In this document: positions 7,571 to 16,251 of the stretch, piece by piece | Position numbering within the stretch: the first letter of the stretch is position 1 | How the letters are laid out: each line of letters opens with the position of its first letter | Assembly (NCBI GenBank): GCA_017628775.1 | Contig: JAGBYN010000112.1 | Location: 1-21,415, forward strand | Reading direction: 5' to 3' | Length of the DNA stretch: 21,415 nt | DNA from: Bacteroidaceae bacterium | GTDB lineage: Bacteria; Bacteroidota; Bacteroidia; Bacteroidales; Bacteroidaceae | Notes under the pieces: model-generated | Seen by the model: only the letters and a program-made list of their open reading frames with translations | Databases searched by the model: none | What the model was told of the DNA's origin: nothing | Program-made: the position numbers and the translations under genes

Positions 7571-8035
7571 TTACTTATTTTGATTTTCCAGAAATTGAGC
7601 AAAGAGGCGTGCTGCAGATTCTACCATCATCGCACAAGGACGTTTCTTGTAATATTCGGGCGTTCTGGCCTCGGGTTCATGGGGCGTGGGGGCTTGCTTA
7701 TTCAAACCAAGAAGGTCGGCACAAATAATGGAACCGTTTTCTTGACGGAACTGCTCAGCAAGCGCTTGTACAACTTCATAATTCCTGGATTTTCCTGCTT
7801 GGTCTGCGCCATCTACAGCACCGGTTTCTAAACCAGCCAAAAGGAATAAACCACATGCGGCACCACAGGTTTGACGCATGCGACCAATACCACCACCAAA
7901 TGAAGCAGCCATGCGGAAGGCCTGTTCCTCAGTAAATCCATAAAGATCAGCATAAGCAGCCACTACGGCTTGCGAACAATTATAACCGCTCTTAAACAAC
8001 TCAACGGCACGTTGTATTCTTTCTTCGTTTGTCAT
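7571..8035 (-). CDS. C_GCAxxG_C_C family redox-type protein
   Basis: A 154-residue protein of the C_GCAxxG_C_C family, named for its cysteine/glycine signature. Here NCSQAV (C20) and TCGAACGLFLLAG (C57, C61) are followed by further cysteines near residue 105 (IICADL) and 133 (RPCAMM). The N-terminal MTNEERIQRAVELFKSGYNC is typical. Family members are short helical proteins presumed to bind metal or act in redox, often beside radical or disulfide enzymes; no biochemical role is established to my knowledge. It sits 34 bases after the TSCPD gene and 5 bases before the glycosyltransferase gene. Confidence 0.88.
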   Translation of the reverse strand: MTNEERIQRAVELFKSGYNCSQAVVAAYADLYGFTEEQAFRMAASFGGGIGRMRQTCGAACGLFLLAGLETGAVDGADQAGKSRNYEVVQALAEQFRQENGSIICADLLGLNKQAPTPHEPEARTPEYYKKRPCAMMVESAARLFAQFLENQNK

Positions 8036-8069
8036 AATATAATAGGAATATAGGGGTTAAAACCATTTT

Positions 8070-8330
8070 TTATTGACCATCTTGATTCATAAGTTCCTCA
8101 ATAGCGCGACACAATTGGTCGGGACATGATGTTGCCTTCATGCCACAACGAATGCCACTAAGGCGCTGAATAACTTGTTCGTAAGGCATGCCCTGAACCA
8201 AACGAGCTATACCTTGAAGGTTGCCATGACATCCACCATGAAAGCAAACGTCCTGCACGCAACCATTATGACCCGTAATTTCTATAAAACGGGCACACGT
8301 TCCTTCTGTTTGATATACAATCTTCTTCAT
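8070..8330 (-). CDS. TSCPD domain protein (TIGR03905 type)
   Basis: An 86-residue protein consisting only of a TSCPD domain, the small module also found at the C-terminus of B12-dependent ribonucleotide reductases. Cysteines fall at C12, C24, C29, C34, C62, C69 and C74; the diagnostic motif is ATSCPDQLC (residues 66-74). Metal binding through these cysteines is likely but inferred. Stand-alone copies are common in anaerobic Bacteroidetes and Firmicutes and have no established function I know of. It is the first gene of the minus-strand operon and its promoter is about 40 bases upstream. Confidence 0.88.
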   Translation of the reverse strand: MKKIVYQTEGTCARFIEITGHNGCVQDVCFHGGCHGNLQGIARLVQGMPYEQVIQRLSGIRCGMKATSCPDQLCRAIEELMNQDGQ

Positions 8331-8370
8331 TGATTTGCTGATTTTTCTTGCTCTTTTTGAACCATCATTG

Positions 8371-8378
8371 CAAAGTTA
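8371..8378 (-). promoter_or_regulatory. promoter -7 box of the TSCPD operon
   Basis: On the minus strand TAACTTTG matches TAnnTTTG and is followed by GC, as in other promoters here. No good -33 box is visible at the expected spacing; the upstream side runs into the GAGAGTTTAGAG repeat array. Confidence 0.5.
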
Positions 8379-8393
8379 AATAAAAATATTGGA

Positions 8394-8510
8394 ATGAGAG
8401 TTGAGAGTTTAGAGAGGAAAGTTTAGAGTTGAGAGTTTAGAGATGAGAGTTTAGAGATGAGAGTTTAGAGATGAGAGAGGAAAGTTGAGAGAGGAAAGTT
8501 GAGAGAAGAG
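8394..8510. repeat. purine-rich heptad/14-mer tandem repeat array
   Basis: About 117 bases of degenerate units GAGAGTT, TAGAGAT and GAGGAAA, including three consecutive exact or near-exact copies of GAGAGTTTAGAGAT. The plus strand is almost purely purine plus T. It lies in the gap between two divergently transcribed genes. Confidence 0.85.
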
Positions 8511-8525
8511 ATCACAGCCTCCATT

Positions 8526-8646
8526 TCTATAGCATCTATTGCATCTATAACATCTATAGCATCTATAACATCTATAGCATCTATAACATCTATAGCATCT
8601 ATAACATCTATAGCATCTATAGTCTCTATAGCATCTATATCTCTAT
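8526..8646. repeat. 9-base minisatellite (AGCATCTAT / AACATCTAT)
   Basis: At least 11 copies of a 9-mer, mostly alternating AGCATCTAT and AACATCTAT so that the higher-order period is 18 bases. The copies degrade at the right end (AGTCTCTAT, ATCTCTAT). A reading frame crosses it (8499-8684, Ile-Ala-Ser-Ile-Thr-Ser repeats) only because a 9-mer without a stop keeps one frame open. I do not call a gene. Confidence 0.9.
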
Positions 8647-8750
8647 TACCGCTTCAAAAATCGAATTTACACATTAAAAAGTGAAGCAGATTATTTTTTT
8701 CATACCAACAAATGCAAATAAATTGTGTAAATTCGCAAGAGAGAAGTTAA

Positions 8751-8758
8751 TGAGTTTG
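8751..8758 (+). promoter_or_regulatory. weak candidate -7 box for the helix-hairpin-helix gene
   Basis: TGAGTTTG differs from TAnnTTTG at one position and is followed by CC. Transcription from about 8765 would leave a leader of about 37 bases if the gene starts at 8802, which mildly favours that start. Confidence 0.3.
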
Positions 8759-8777
8759 CCGAAGATTTTGGCAACGC

Positions 8778-10859
8778 ATGTTCACCAACGACATCCATCA
8801 CATGCATTTCAAACACCACATCATATTTTTATCTTTTTTCTGCAGTTGCTTGAGCTTATTGGGTCAAGACCTCTTCCGAGAAAATGAAATCACCTGGGAG
8901 GATTTCATTAACCTCTACGCCCCAACTATCATAGATGAAGATGGTACCATCAGCGAGGAGGAGAACGATATGCTGGATTATCTATTGCAACTGACAGAAT
9001 CACCGATAAACATCAACACTGCCACACGGAGCGTGCTCCTGCAATTGCCGTTTGTGAATGAAGAGCAAGCCGACTCTATCCTGAGCTATAGGAAAAGAGT
9101 GGGTGCTTTCGTGACCTTAGGCGAGTTGCAATTCATTGCAAAAGTCCCGCAAGACGTGCGGCAATACATGACGTTATTCACCTACGTGGGCGAGCCGCTT
9201 CCAACCCCAGGGCGCCAGAAAGGATTATTTACGGATGGGAATCACGAGGTGATCGTACAAGCGGAAATTCCCTTTTACACACGCGAGGGATACCATAAAT
9301 CAAAGGCCAATGGTGATTTAAAAGCGCCAGGACAGTACTATCTGGGCGAGCTTATTAAACACAGCCTGCGCTATAAATTCACGAATCAAAATCGGCTCCT
9401 GTATGGCATAACCTTAGAACAAGATGCTGGCGAGCCGTTTGCACAAAAGGGCAACTCGACTTACGACTTTATATCTGCCCATGTCCAATGGTCTTCTAAG
9501 GATGAAAGAACAAATGTGTGCCTTGGGGATTACAAGGTGTCGTTGGGACAAGGGTTACTGATTGGCGAGCAACGGTATGGCGGAAGAATGGGACTGATAG
9601 ACCAAAAACCGCAAACATCAATGAAGCTAAGGGCGCACCGCGGAACTGATGAAATAAACTACATGCGCGGAGCGGCAATAACACACGAGTTTGGGAAATG
9701 GACTGGACTTTTCTTTGCTTCATGGCGCGCCATGGACGCACGCATGGATGGCGACACCGTGCGCAGCATCCTGACCTCAGGACAACACCGCACACCCACG
9801 GAAATGAGCCGTAAAAACACGCTTGAAGCGTACCTTATTGGAGGCGCTTTACAATACACACCGAAACGTGGACACACCCTGAGCCTCAATGCCTATAGCA
9901 ACCGTTACAGCGCTCCCATTGCACCTGAGCCTAAAGCGTACAATAGCTATTACTTCAGGGGAGAAACCTGTGGCGGCGTGTCAACCACCTACAGTTGGAA
10001 ATCAAAACGATGGTCGGGTGCCACTGAGGTGAGTAGTGACCATGATTTGAATCCTGCGGCTGTGGCACAAATACATTTCGATGGCTTCGACAACATCAGT
10101 TTATCTAGCCAATTGCGTTGGTTTTCGAATGCTTACATCGCACCCTACGCCCATACCCTTTCTGCATCATCGCGCACTCAAGGCGAACGTGGCGCCACGC
10201 TGGGATGGAAGATATGGAACCTATGGGGATGGCGCCACAAAGGTTATGTGGATGTTTATCAACTGACGAGCACCACTTACAAAGCGGATAAGAATGCCTG
10301 CGGTGGGGAGGTCGTTTGGCAAAGTGAACGCCAATTCGGGAAGAGAAAAAACCTCATGGTGCGCTACAAATACAAAACCAAAGAAGAACGCATCACGGGT
10401 TACAAAAAACATCAATTTTTAAGCCTTCACCGCTTGAAACTGCAACTGAACGGACAAACGCCAAAAACAAATTGGTCCTTGCAGTCGGAAAGCACCTGTG
10501 CGTTCAACCAAGTGGAGGGTGCCTCTTGGGGATTTATCGTGGCGGGACGTGGACAAATAAAACTGAATCCAAAGTTAAAAATCGGCGGCTTTGGCGCATT
10601 TTTCTCAACCGACAATTACGAAACCGCGGTCTATGCCTACGACCCTCAACTACCCTACACCTTCAGCTACAATAGCTTTTACTACCGTGGCATGCGCCTT
10701 TCAGCTCAGGCGGAATGGAAACCCTTCAAGAACTGGACCCTGGGCGTAAAATATGGTATGACGCACTACCTGAATCGAAAAAACATCAGCAGCGGGCCAC
10801 AACAAATCAAGGGTGCCACCAAAGCCGACCTGCAAATTCAAATCCGAGCGAAGTTCTGA
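8778..10859 (+). CDS. secreted helix-hairpin-helix protein with predicted outer-membrane barrel
   Basis: A 693-residue protein known in Bacteroidales as a helix-hairpin-helix domain-containing protein. A signal peptide follows the second ATG (8802: MHFKHHIIFLSFFCSCLSLLGQ), which is probably the real start. Residues about 70-130 form ComEA-like HhH repeats (SPININTATRSVLLQLPFV..., then ADSILSYRKRVGAFVTLGEL). The rest is long, rich in alternating aromatic/polar strands with polar turns and ends in IQIRAKF, typical of an outer-membrane beta-barrel. The role is not established: DNA binding or uptake by analogy with ComEA is one idea, but the HhH could equally be a protein-binding plug. It is monocistronic, convergent with the SNF2 gene. 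Confidence 0.8.
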   Translation: MFTNDIHHMHFKHHIIFLSFFCSCLSLLGQDLFRENEITWEDFINLYAPTIIDEDGTISEEENDMLDYLLQLTESPININTATRSVLLQLPFVNEEQADSILSYRKRVGAFVTLGELQFIAKVPQDVRQYMTLFTYVGEPLPTPGRQKGLFTDGNHEVIVQAEIPFYTREGYHKSKANGDLKAPGQYYLGELIKHSLRYKFTNQNRLLYGITLEQDAGEPFAQKGNSTYDFISAHVQWSSKDERTNVCLGDYKVSLGQGLLIGEQRYGGRMGLIDQKPQTSMKLRAHRGTDEINYMRGAAITHEFGKWTGLFFASWRAMDARMDGDTVRSILTSGQHRTPTEMSRKNTLEAYLIGGALQYTPKRGHTLSLNAYSNRYSAPIAPEPKAYNSYYFRGETCGGVSTTYSWKSKRWSGATEVSSDHDLNPAAVAQIHFDGFDNISLSSQLRWFSNAYIAPYAHTLSASSRTQGERGATLGWKIWNLWGWRHKGYVDVYQLTSTTYKADKNACGGEVVWQSERQFGKRKNLMVRYKYKTKEERITGYKKHQFLSLHRLKLQLNGQTPKTNWSLQSESTCAFNQVEGASWGFIVAGRGQIKLNPKLKIGGFGAFFSTDNYETAVYAYDPQLPYTFSYNSFYYRGMRLSAQAEWKPFKNWTLGVKYGMTHYLNRKNISSGPQQIKGATKADLQIQIRAKF

Positions 10860-10872
10860 AAGCATATCCCTC

Positions 10873-10954
10873 ACGCAAAGGCGCAAAGACATGCTAAGAT
10901 TCTTTAACAAACGATCTCTGCAATCCTATAACCTCCTATAAATTCCTGTAACCT
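10873..10954. repeat. short intergenic repeats after the HhH gene
   Basis: ACGCAAAGGCGCAAAG (10873-10888) is a near copy of the motif at 1983-1997. It is followed at about 10925-10954 by three degenerate 10-mers (CCTATAACCT, CCTATAAATT, CCTGTAACCT). The remainder of the gap up to the terminator at 11045 shows nothing recognisable. Confidence 0.5.
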
Positions 10955-11044
10955 CTGTTGAAAAAAATAAATGCCCACAAATAATCCGTGATTTACCAAA
11001 CAGCAACAAACGAATTTGACTTTGTTTTTTGCGAAGAAAATCAA

Positions 11045-11083
11045 AAGAGGATGTGCCAATATTCCATTTTGGCACATCCTCTT
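11045..11083. terminator. terminator between convergent HhH and SNF2 genes
   Basis: Perfect 15-base arms AAGAGGATGTGCCAA (11045-11059) and TTGGCACATCCTCTT (11069-11083) with a 9-base loop. On the minus strand a T-rich tract (TTTTGATTTT) follows, so it fits best as the end of the SNF2 transcript, but it may serve both genes. Confidence 0.85.
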
Positions 11084-11112
11084 GTGTATTATCTATTTTG
11101 TTTACCCACATC

Positions 11113-14100
11113 TTACTGCACAAACGCTTTGAGATCTTCGAGCGTAATGGCACGCGCAGTGTTCGTACCTTCAAGGAAGGAGTCGGCAAGGTCGCGCTTC
11201 GTTTTGTGAAGACGTAGAATCTTTTCTTCAATGGTGTGAGCTGAAATCAGACGATAGACCGTCACATTCTGGCGTTGTCCGATGCGGTGCGCACGGTCGG
11301 TGGCTTGTTGCTCAATGGCTGGGTTCCACCAGGGGTCGAGGTGGATGACGTAGTTGGCACCCGTGAGGTTCAAACCGAGTCCGCCAGCTTTCAAGCTGAC
11401 CACGAACACGCCCTTTTCGCCTTTCTGAAATTCCTTGACCATCTTTTCACGCTGACGCAGCGGCGTGGAACCATCAAGATAGAAATAAGGAATTTCTGCC
11501 GCATCCAGTTCCTGCTTGGCCAATGCGAGGAAACTTGTGTATTGACTGAACACCAGGACACGATTGCCGCCCGTAAGTATTTCGGAGAGCAAATCGATGA
11601 AAGCCTGGAGTTTTGATGATTTCTCCTGCCAGTTTTCATCCACGAGCGCCATTGAGCAAGCAGCTTGGCGCAAACGCGTGATATAAGCCAGGGCATTGAC
11701 CGACAGGGTTTTCTCCTTCTCCAAGTCCGACTTAATCTTCAAGCGCATGGTTTCGTAGGCTGTAAGTTCAAGGTCGGAGAGTTCCACAAGTCGCGTAATT
11801 TCGGTCTTTTCTGGCAATTCGTCGAGCACCTCTGCCTTCGTGCGGCGCAGCACGAAGGGTTGCACCATGCGGCGCAATGCGCTCAAGTCGGGATTTTCTG
11901 GGGTGATATACTTCTTGGCAAAAGCTTCGTAGCTACCCAGCAATCCGGGGTTGAGGAATTGTAGCAGGTTCCATAGCTCACCAAGGTAGTTCTGCAAAGG
12001 CGTACCCGTGAGCAACAAACGCGAACTGGCCTTGAGTGCCATGACGGCAGAGGACGTCTTCGTTTGGCGATTCTTGATGGAATGCGCCTCATCAAGACAC
12101 ACGACATTCCAATCTACCTCTACCATTTGCTCTTCCATCTGGGGCATGAGTCCATAAGTAGTGAGCACCACATCGCCAGCTGTTGCTTCTTGAAGCACTT
12201 GCTTGCGGTCGTCGGCATGATTGAGCAACACGACGTTGAGCGAGGGGGCAAAGCGTGCCAATTCGTTTTTCCAGTTGGAGATGACAGAAGTGGGCGCAAT
12301 GACCAAAGATGGACCTTTACTTGCCTTATAAAGCAGGAAAGCTATGGTTTGCACCGTCTTACCAAGTCCCATATCGTCAGCCAGGCAAGCGCCTGCGCCC
12401 CAGTGATCAAGGCGCACCATCCAGCGGAAGCCTTCGTACTGATAATCACGAAGTGTGGCGTTCAGCGTGTCGGGCACCTGAGGTTCAAGCTTTGCTGATT
12501 CCTTGATTTTTTTAAGTAGTGCCTTATACTCCTTATTGAGCGTAAAGTTTTCGGGTTGTGCCTTGATGGCTTCTGCAAGGCCACCTATATTGAATGCCGA
12601 TACGCGCACCTTGCCTTGTCCGAGTTGCGCCATGCTTTCAAGGCGCTTCATTTGCTTGCGCATTTCCTCAGTAAGGGCAAGATAGGTTGTATCATCCAGT
12701 TTCACATACTTACCCATCATGCCTCCCGCAGCAATGAGCGAGAGCAGTTTATGGATATCAATGCTCGAAGCATCAGCGAGTTTCACTTCACCTTCAGCCT
12801 CGAACCAGCCCATCATACTCTTCAGCGTGATATTGCTTCCCGAGGTAACGGGTTTCACGTTTAGTTTGGCACCTTGTGCCCACTGCGTCACAAATGTATC
12901 TTCGTGCGAAGCCAGCCATTCCACCACCTGCAAAGCATCCTGCGGTTGGAGTTGGTAGCCCACGGTTTCATCGAACTCTTCGTCGCAGATGCTTTCCACG
13001 AAGTCGGTCAGCTGTTTTAGGTTAGCGCGCTCCGTTTTCAGCGAGCGCTCCACGTGATAGCGCACGCCCTCGCTTTCGTCGAAAAGATCCTTCTCGCCCA
13101 GACCAGGACAGCGCACCAACTGGCCGCCCGTCAAGGGATGCACGCGACACATGATGCGGTAGGCATCGTTCTGCGGATCGATATAAACATATATGGCCGT
13201 ATCGCCCTTGCGCTTTTCCAGTGAAGAACCGCCCTCGAGCGCATCAGAGTGGACTTCAACATGGGTGGCGACTAAGGGGAGGAGTCGCTTGATATGAGGA
13301 GCAGTTTCTGAACTTGGAGTGCCATTCAATTTCAAGATTTCCTGGATGAGCGTACTTTGAATTCCAGTGGCGCGCACCACACAATATTCTGTGTCAGAAA
13401 TTTTATTGACAACGACCGATTCTTGGTCGTCAATATTACTCTTGATTTTTATCGTTTTATCTTCTAATTCAATGTGAAGATAAGGCACCTCCTCGCGAAT
13501 CGTTACAGGTACTAATCCGCTGCGCTGGACACACAACACGCGATCACTCCCCACCATATTCACAAGCACACCAAAGGTGGTTAGTTCATTTCCCCAGTAA
13601 CTTCTCACACTACGAGCGACTTGTTTATCTTGTTCATTCATTAAAGCGTGTTCACCGCGCAGAAAATCTAACATAGAGATATTTCGTGGTGCACTCCAAC
13701 TTCCATTTTTCAAGCGCACTTGCTTCTTAACTTCCGTATAAAGATTACTTCGGAGGATGTAAACGATACGCTCGGAAGCTTCCAACACGCCATTGTTCTT
13801 TTTCGTGTCGTTGAGTAGAGTTTCAATCTTACCCAAGATAGTTTCCCAGGGATTCACACGTTTTAAAGTGGAAATGAGCGAGGGACCGCCGTAAAGTTGG
13901 CTCAGCGTTTGATCCTCTTCTGTGTGGTAATAAGCATCACGTAATTCGTGACGCAGTAGAGCAAATTTTGGGGTTATTAACGATTTTAATGAAACTTCAT
14001 TAACCAAGAAAAAGGTGATTTGTTGATTAATGTAATAGCCAAGAAGACTTGCTTCGCACATCAATTCACATTTAATTTGCTTCTGACGTTGAGAATCCTG

Positions 14101-15087
14101 CAAAAATTCCTTACCAAAAAGTCCTAAGTAAAAGACCCCCCTCATATCTAATCTTTCAGTTATAGACGCTTTCCCCAACATGGTTTTCAAGCGTTTCTGC
14201 GACTGAGCCGTTCCGGACTTCAGGAGGGCTATCATAAGAAAATAATTGAACAACGGACTTTCAAACACATTCTTATCTCCGCTCGTCTGCTTATTCTGAA
14301 GTTTCAAGGCATCGAAAAAATGCACGATGGCTGTTTCGGTATCGCCTTGATAGAGCGCTTGAATACCCATAACAACAAAACGAGATATCGTCTTCACCTT
14401 AAGGGGACTCAAAGGCGTTCCGTCATACAAATATCGATGCATCGCCACGAAGTCCTGAAGCTCAAATTTCATGACAGGTGACATGAATTGTTTTTTACAA
14501 TAAGCTTCAATGAGTTGATCGGCAAAATCGTAAACACCATTCGATTCCAACACATTGTGCAGATGAACATTCAGCAGTTCTTTGATGTAGTAAACAAAGA
14601 TTTTTTCATCTAACTTTAACAACAGACCACGTAGTTTTAAAGGTTCGTTGTAACCGAAAATGAACTTTATCAGAATTTCATCAATATCCCTTGCATCAAC
14701 CGCCTTAAAACTATAATCCTCATCGCAAAGCGCTTCTACTATGTGCCACAAACTCTGTGCCTGCTGCATACGTTGCATGCCTTTCTTTGAGAAAGACTCA
14801 AGCAACTTGCCTTCATTTTGTGACAAATACATGGCCGCAGTAAAGAAATACTGAGGCGCCACAATCTCTATCGTGTAATAACTCATTGCCGAGGTCTCAA
14901 CCAAAAAGCCGTCCTTGCTAAGTTTTGAGAACACCTTTTTTACCTGTTCATTCTTTACTCCTAACAAACGAGCATACTTCTGACTATCACGATACCTATC
15001 AACGACCAAACAATGCAGCGTCAGCGCCACAATTTTGCGTTCAATCTCTGAAAATTCTTTCCAATATTCCTCAAAGTTTATTGACAT
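11113..15087 (-). CDS. large SNF2-family DEAD/DEAH-box helicase
   Basis: A 1324-residue Swi2/Snf2 ATPase, a dsDNA translocase that remodels nucleoprotein complexes. The motor is C-terminal: motif I DDMGLGKTVQT (about residues 900-912), DEAH box in CLDEAHSIKN (about 995), LTGTPLQNYLGELWNLL (motif III), then helicase C with VFSQYTSFLALAK, YLDGSTPLRQRE, SLKAGGLGLNLTGAN and motif VI QATDRAHRIGQ. All motor motifs are intact. The first ~870 residues are not motor: a winged-helix-like opening (residues 10-60, with a KYARLLGVKNEQVKKVF helix), a long helical region, then a bacterial SNF2-associated segment. No CxC...CxH SWIM finger is visible. It starts 47 bases after the ketopantoate reductase gene and may be co-transcribed. 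Substrate unknown; no restriction or defence partner adjoins it. Confidence 0.93.
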   Translation of the reverse strand: MSINFEEYWKEFSEIERKIVALTLHCLVVDRYRDSQKYARLLGVKNEQVKKVFSKLSKDGFLVETSAMSYYTIEIVAPQYFFTAAMYLSQNEGKLLESFSKKGMQRMQQAQSLWHIVEALCDEDYSFKAVDARDIDEILIKFIFGYNEPLKLRGLLLKLDEKIFVYYIKELLNVHLHNVLESNGVYDFADQLIEAYCKKQFMSPVMKFELQDFVAMHRYLYDGTPLSPLKVKTISRFVVMGIQALYQGDTETAIVHFFDALKLQNKQTSGDKNVFESPLFNYFLMIALLKSGTAQSQKRLKTMLGKASITERLDMRGVFYLGLFGKEFLQDSQRQKQIKCELMCEASLLGYYINQQITFFLVNEVSLKSLITPKFALLRHELRDAYYHTEEDQTLSQLYGGPSLISTLKRVNPWETILGKIETLLNDTKKNNGVLEASERIVYILRSNLYTEVKKQVRLKNGSWSAPRNISMLDFLRGEHALMNEQDKQVARSVRSYWGNELTTFGVLVNMVGSDRVLCVQRSGLVPVTIREEVPYLHIELEDKTIKIKSNIDDQESVVVNKISDTEYCVVRATGIQSTLIQEILKLNGTPSSETAPHIKRLLPLVATHVEVHSDALEGGSSLEKRKGDTAIYVYIDPQNDAYRIMCRVHPLTGGQLVRCPGLGEKDLFDESEGVRYHVERSLKTERANLKQLTDFVESICDEEFDETVGYQLQPQDALQVVEWLASHEDTFVTQWAQGAKLNVKPVTSGSNITLKSMMGWFEAEGEVKLADASSIDIHKLLSLIAAGGMMGKYVKLDDTTYLALTEEMRKQMKRLESMAQLGQGKVRVSAFNIGGLAEAIKAQPENFTLNKEYKALLKKIKESAKLEPQVPDTLNATLRDYQYEGFRWMVRLDHWGAGACLADDMGLGKTVQTIAFLLYKASKGPSLVIAPTSVISNWKNELARFAPSLNVVLLNHADDRKQVLQEATAGDVVLTTYGLMPQMEEQMVEVDWNVVCLDEAHSIKNRQTKTSSAVMALKASSRLLLTGTPLQNYLGELWNLLQFLNPGLLGSYEAFAKKYITPENPDLSALRRMVQPFVLRRTKAEVLDELPEKTEITRLVELSDLELTAYETMRLKIKSDLEKEKTLSVNALAYITRLRQAACSMALVDENWQEKSSKLQAFIDLLSEILTGGNRVLVFSQYTSFLALAKQELDAAEIPYFYLDGSTPLRQREKMVKEFQKGEKGVFVVSLKAGGLGLNLTGANYVIHLDPWWNPAIEQQATDRAHRIGQRQNVTVYRLISAHTIEEKILRLHKTKRDLADSFLEGTNTARAITLEDLKAFVQ

Positions 15088-15134
15088 TTCTATGCTTGCG
15101 TTTTATTTCTTAGACTTCGGTTGTTCCTATCGCT

Positions 15135-16136
15135 CTAAAACAAGCGAAGGTTATCGCGACACGGGCGGAGTTCGCCCTTTTCGATGCGGTGAATGATTTC
15201 GACCACGCGGTCGTTCATCGGTGTGGGGCAACCCACCTTACGTCCGTAGGCTGATACGGCACCATTGATGGCATCCACTTCGGTGAGTTTGCCTTTCTCG
15301 AGATCCTGCAGCATGCTCGCCTTGAGCTTGGCATGCTTGCGGATGGCAATGGGAATGATGAAGAAGGAGAAGGCGCGCTTCAGCGCATTCGTATAGTTGA
15401 GCAACTTCACGATGTCCTTGCCTTGCACGGGTTCAATGCGGATGCCGCCCGCCTGACACACATCAATGCATTCCTTGATCAGCGCCTGTACGATGCGGCG
15501 CGAATCCTTGGGTCCGGCAGCCTCGCCAAAGGTGCAGCCCAACACGGCGCTCATCCCCGAAAAGGCAGCATTAATCAAGAGTTTACTCCAGCGCGTACCG
15601 AGGAAGTTTTCTTCAACATCGACCGTGCCCATGTGCTCGAGGAGCGTCTTTACGGAGTCGAAATACTTGTGCTTCTGCGCACTGATGCTTCCGAGAGCAA
15701 ACGACAGCGCATCGGGCGCGCTCGTCAGTTCGCACACGCCGGGCGACTGCAGCGTAGCGCCCCAAGCCACGGTGCAACCAAGCACGCGCTGCTCACCGAG
15801 GATTTCAGCAATTTGCAGTTCGGGCAATCCGTTTTGGAAGGTCACCAGCACACCGTCCTCCGCCAGGAATGGGCGCAACATGGCCACCACCTCGGGATTG
15901 TGCTGTTGCTTGGTCATGAGGAAAACGACGTCGTACGTACCCGACATCTCTGCAGGCGTATAAGCCACAACGGGTTGTGTGAAATCCACCGTTCCCACAA
16001 CCTTTGCACCCTGCTGCTGCAGTGCCTCCACATGCGCCTTATTGCGATTGATGAGTTCAATCGCCACACCTGCCTTACTGATATACGCTCCAAGAATCGT
16101 GCCGAGCGAACCCGCACCATATATTGCTACTCTCAT
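15135..16136 (-). CDS. panE: 2-dehydropantoate 2-reductase (ketopantoate reductase family)
   Basis: An NADPH-dependent cytoplasmic reductase converting ketopantoate to pantoate in pantothenate/CoA synthesis. I choose the start at MRVAIYGAGSLG because it places the Rossmann GAGSLG at residues 7-12. The longer frame from 16205 adds 23 residues with no family match and would read through the promoter. The catalytic-domain motif TRWSKLLINAAFS supplies the conserved Lys (K185) and Asn (N189). The C-terminus SMLQDLEKGKLTEVDAINGAV is the canonical substrate-side signature. The 333-residue length is a little longer than E. coli PanE, as usual in Bacteroidetes. A paralogue acting on another 2-oxoacid cannot be excluded. 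Confidence 0.88.
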   Translation of the reverse strand: MRVAIYGAGSLGTILGAYISKAGVAIELINRNKAHVEALQQQGAKVVGTVDFTQPVVAYTPAEMSGTYDVVFLMTKQQHNPEVVAMLRPFLAEDGVLVTFQNGLPELQIAEILGEQRVLGCTVAWGATLQSPGVCELTSAPDALSFALGSISAQKHKYFDSVKTLLEHMGTVDVEENFLGTRWSKLLINAAFSGMSAVLGCTFGEAAGPKDSRRIVQALIKECIDVCQAGGIRIEPVQGKDIVKLLNYTNALKRAFSFFIIPIAIRKHAKLKASMLQDLEKGKLTEVDAINGAVSAYGRKVGCPTPMNDRVVEIIHRIEKGELRPCRDNLRLF

Positions 16137-16174
16137 AATGTTTTCTACCTGATACTTAAAATTTTCATGACATA

Positions 16175-16182
16175 CAAAATTA
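16175..16182 (-). promoter_or_regulatory. candidate promoter -7 box of the ketopantoate reductase gene
   Basis: On the minus strand TAATTTTG matches TAnnTTTG and lies 38 bases before the chosen start codon, supporting that start over the longer frame. No clear -33 box is seen. Confidence 0.4.
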
Positions 16183-16207
16183 ACCACTTTTCCGAGATTA
16201 ACCATTT

Positions 16208-16251
16208 ATACACAAAAAATATTCGGTAAATAAGAGTCCTATTCACCGAAT
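16208..16251 (-). terminator. intrinsic terminator for minus-strand transcription
   Basis: On the minus strand, arms ATTCGGTGAATAGG and CTTATTTACCGAAT pair over 14 bases with two mismatches (perfect 7-base outer part) and a 3-base loop. ATATTTTTTG follows directly. It would end any transcript arriving from the decayed ATP-binding gene and the 335-base stretch between. Confidence 0.7.

Noticed and set aside
8394..8646. Possible CRISPR array
   Set aside because: Units of 7, 9, 14 and 18 bases are directly abutting; there are no unique spacers and no cas genes nearby.
8499..8684. 61-codon ORF rich in Ile-Ala-Ser-Ile-Thr-Ser repeats
   Set aside because: Open only because the 9-base repeat keeps one frame free of stops; it has no signal, no homology and no promoter.
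15135..16205. Longer 356-residue version of the ketopantoate reductase
   Set aside because: The extra 23 residues precede the Rossmann start without homology and cover the candidate -7 box at 16175-16182.
15333..16229. Open frame of 298 codons on the plus strand opposite the ketopantoate reductase
   Set aside because: Shadow of a canonical PanE-family gene; His/Arg-rich product without any recognisable motif.
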